DNA of 64,000 bases from Duganella sp. Leaf126 (GTDB lineage Bacteria > Pseudomonadota > Gammaproteobacteria > Burkholderiales > Burkholderiaceae_D), in contig NZ_LMNW01000012.1 of assembly GCF_001423125.1 (NCBI RefSeq), positions 310,656-374,655 on the forward strand, written 5' to 3'. Both the position numbers and the translations under genes were made by a program. Shown in pieces: positions 61,890-64,000 of the stretch (positions within the stretch are counted from its first letter, which is position 1; the number at the start of each line of letters is the position of its first letter). The notes below the pieces were generated by a model that did not search any database, was not told the origin of the DNA, and was given only the letters and a program-made list of their open reading frames with translations.

Positions 61890-64000
61890 GACCGCTGCGG
61901 CGCATGCTGGTTGGCGCAGCGCTGCTGGCGTTCGCGCACGGCGCCGCCACATCCGCTGCTGTTGCGGCTTCTGGAACGGCTGTTGCAACCGCGGCCGCCA
62001 CGCCGCTGCAACTGTTCCCGCTGCAGGACGTGCGGCTCGGCGCCAGTCCTTTCCTCGAGGCGCAGCAGACCGACCTGCGCTACATGATGGCGATGGAACC
62101 CGACCGCCTGCTGGCGCCGTTCCTGCGCGAGGCGGGCCTGCCGATGAAGCAGCCGACCTACGGCAACTGGGAGTCGAGCGGACTCGATGGCCACATGGGT
62201 GGCCATTACCTGTCGGCGCTGGCGCTGATGTTTGCGTCCACCGGCGACGAGGAGGTCAAGCGGCGGCTCGACTACTTCGTGGCAGAGCTCAAGCGCTGCC
62301 AGGACAAGAACGGCAACGGCTACATCGGCGGCATACCCGACGGCAGCGCCGCATGGCAGGCCATCGCGCGCGGCGACCTGCGCGCCGACAGCTTTTCCGT
62401 CAACGGCAAGTGGGTGCCATGGTATAACCTGCACAAGCTCTATGCGGGCCTGCGCGACGCCTACAACTATGCCGGCAACGGCGATGCGCGCACGATGCTG
62501 ATCGCCATGGCCGACTGGGCGCTGGCCCTGAGCGCGCACCTGACCGACGACCAGATGCAGGCCATGTTGCGCGCCGAGCACGGTGGCATGAACGAGGTGC
62601 TGGCCGACGTGGCGCAGATGACGGGCCAGCAGAAGTACATGGACCTGGCGCTGCGCTTTTCGCACCAGGCCATCCTGCGGCCGCTGGTGCGCGGCCAGGA
62701 TCAGCTGACCGGCCTGCACGCGAATACGCAAATTCCCAAGGTGATCGGTTTCAAGCGCATCGGTGACCTGACCGGGCGGCGCGACTGGCAGCAGGCAGCG
62801 CAATTTTTCTGGCAGACCGTGCACGACCACCGCACGGTGGCGATCGGCGGCAACAGCGTCAAGGAGCACTTCCACGACGCCGCAGACTTCACGCCGATGA
62901 TCGACGAGGTGGAGGGCCCCGAGACCTGCAATACCTACAATATGCTCAAGCTCACCGAGCTGCTGTTCCTCGGCGATGCGAAGCGCGCGTACACCGACTA
63001 CTACGAGCGCGCGCTGTATAACCACATCCTGTCGTCGCAGCGGCCGGACACCGGCGGCTTCGTGTACTTCACGCCGATGCGCCCCAACCATTACCGCGTG
63101 TACTCGCAGGTGGACAAGGGCATGTGGTGCTGCGTGGGATCCGGTATCGAGAGCCATGCCAAGTACGGAGAATTCATCTATGCGCATAGCCGGGATGCGC
63201 TGTATGTAAATCTGTTCATCCCGTCCACGCTCACGTGGCGTGACAAAAACCTGGTCATCACCCAGGCCAACCGGTTCCCGGACCAGGCCAGCAGCACCGT
63301 CACCGTTACCGGCAGCGGTGCATTCACCATGAAGATACGCTACCCGTCGTGGGTGGCGCGCGGTGCGCTGACCGTGACCGTGAATGGCAAGGCCGTTCCG
63401 GCCGGGCCCGGGGCGGACGGCTATGTCAGCGTCAGTCGCCGCTGGCACAGCGGCGACAGGGTCGAAATCGGCCTGCCGATGACCACCTGGCTCGAACAGA
63501 TGCCCGATCACTCGGATTATTACGCGGTGCTGCACGGCCCCATCGTGCTGGCGGCGAAAACCGCGCCGGTCGCCAACGAAAAGCTCAACTTCCTGGCCGA
63601 CGGCTCGCGCATGGGCCATATCGCCTCCGGTCCGATCTGCCCGCTGGAGTCGGCGCCCACCCTGGTCAGCGACACGCGCGCCTTCATGGACCGCTTCGTG
63701 CCGGTGCCGGGCCGGCCCCTGACATTTACCGCACCCGGTCTGGTGCAGGGCAAGAACGTGGACCAGGTGGTGTTCATGCCGTTTTTCCGTCTGCACGATG
63801 CGCGTTACATGCTGTACTGGCCTTACGCCACGCCTGCCGGACTGCAGACGCTGGAAGCGAAGGCCGCCGAGCGCGAAAAGGCGCGGCTGGCGTTGAACGC
63901 GGTCACCATCGACCAGGTGGCGCCGGGCGAGCAGCAGCCGGAGTCCGATCATTTCTTCGTGGCCGACGGTGGCGAGGCCGGTGTCAGCCAGGGCAGGCAC
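61886..64000 (+). CDS. GH127 beta-L-arabinofuranosidase (3' end outside window)
   Basis: The frame is open from the ATG at 61886 to the window edge, giving 705 residues. It begins with a signal peptide (RRMLVGAALLAFAHGAATSA). GH127 (formerly DUF1680) features are plain: GNWESSGLDGHMGGHYLSALA, EVEGPETCNTYNMLKLTELLF and KGMWCCVGSGIESHAKYGEF, where a Glu and a Cys cluster form the zinc site and one Cys is the nucleophile. It removes beta-L-arabinofuranosyl units, found in plant hydroxyproline-rich glycoproteins and some pectin side chains. A jelly-roll domain follows from about residue 500. It is coupled to the GH43 gene by ATGA. Confidence 0.93.
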   Translation, partial: MRPLRRMLVGAALLAFAHGAATSAAVAASGTAVATAAATPLQLFPLQDVRLGASPFLEAQQTDLRYMMAMEPDRLLAPFLREAGLPMKQPTYGNWESSGLDGHMGGHYLSALALMFASTGDEEVKRRLDYFVAELKRCQDKNGNGYIGGIPDGSAAWQAIARGDLRADSFSVNGKWVPWYNLHKLYAGLRDAYNYAGNGDARTMLIAMADWALALSAHLTDDQMQAMLRAEHGGMNEVLADVAQMTGQQKYMDLALRFSHQAILRPLVRGQDQLTGLHANTQIPKVIGFKRIGDLTGRRDWQQAAQFFWQTVHDHRTVAIGGNSVKEHFHDAADFTPMIDEVEGPETCNTYNMLKLTELLFLGDAKRAYTDYYERALYNHILSSQRPDTGGFVYFTPMRPNHYRVYSQVDKGMWCCVGSGIESHAKYGEFIYAHSRDALYVNLFIPSTLTWRDKNLVITQANRFPDQASSTVTVTGSGAFTMKIRYPSWVARGALTVTVNGKAVPAGPGADGYVSVSRRWHSGDRVEIGLPMTTWLEQMPDHSDYYAVLHGPIVLAAKTAPVANEKLNFLADGSRMGHIASGPICPLESAPTLVSDTRAFMDRFVPVPGRPLTFTAPGLVQGKNVDQVVFMPFFRLHDARYMLYWPYATPAGLQTLEAKAAEREKARLALNAVTIDQVAPGEQQPESDHFFVADGGEAGVSQGRH

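Overview
The window looks like part of a chromosome from a GC-rich betaproteobacterium of the Oxalobacteraceae (Massilia / Duganella / Pseudoduganella type). This is inferred from gene content and codon use, not from a marker gene. No rRNA, tRNA, CRISPR array, insertion sequence or phage gene was seen. Genes are tightly packed, with many ATGA or TGATG start/stop overlaps.

Region 1 (1-8930) is an aromatic-acid catabolic cluster. It starts with the end of a VanB-type reductase and a periplasmic ligand-binding protein. A leftward pcaH-pcaG-pcaB-pcaCD operon follows, the last gene being a decarboxylase/lactonase fusion. A divergent IclR-type regulator, an AraC-type regulator and pobA complete it. 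Together these convert 4-hydroxybenzoate through protocatechuate to 3-oxoadipate. A clear palindromic operator lies between pcaH and the IclR gene.

Region 2 (9112-37651) is mixed housekeeping and accessory content: a Crp/Fnr-like regulator, M1, M13 and DUF885 peptidases, a type-B carboxylesterase, a PafA-like phosphatase, an EF-hand protein, a diguanylate cyclase, a serine hydrolase, a TonB receptor with a small His/Cys-containing partner, and a LuxR-type regulator whose receiver domain has lost its phosphorylation residues. That regulator is divergent from an XapX / amidohydrolase / DoxX / YoaK operon. A GFA / DoxX / nitronate monooxygenase operon, an orthodox NarL-type regulator, a LysR regulator and a TPR/low-complexity membrane protein follow.

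Region 3 (37898-45848) holds a small membrane protein, a class A beta-lactamase, a phosphopantetheinyl transferase and a 1359-residue single-module NRPS-like membrane protein of the Pls/PosA type. The last two are 4 bp apart and probably make an unknown, membrane-associated amino-acid-derived product. Next comes AMP nucleosidase (amn), whose upstream region carries three 10-bp-phased direct repeats, a -10 box and a 15-bp leader hairpin.

Region 4 (45867-64000, continuing beyond the window) is an arabinose-polymer utilisation locus: TonB receptor, GPH-type symporter, intracellular GH43, aldose epimerase, then an oxidative pentose pathway (IlvD-type dehydratase, FAH-family enzyme, alpha-ketoglutarate-semialdehyde-type dehydrogenase) and secreted GH97, GH51, GH43 and GH127 enzymes. 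Two near-identical 20-bp palindromes (consensus TGATAYCG, four bases, CGATATC) precede the two halves of the locus and suggest a common regulator that is not in the window. Inverted pairs of a REP-like repeat sit in two of its intergenic gaps.
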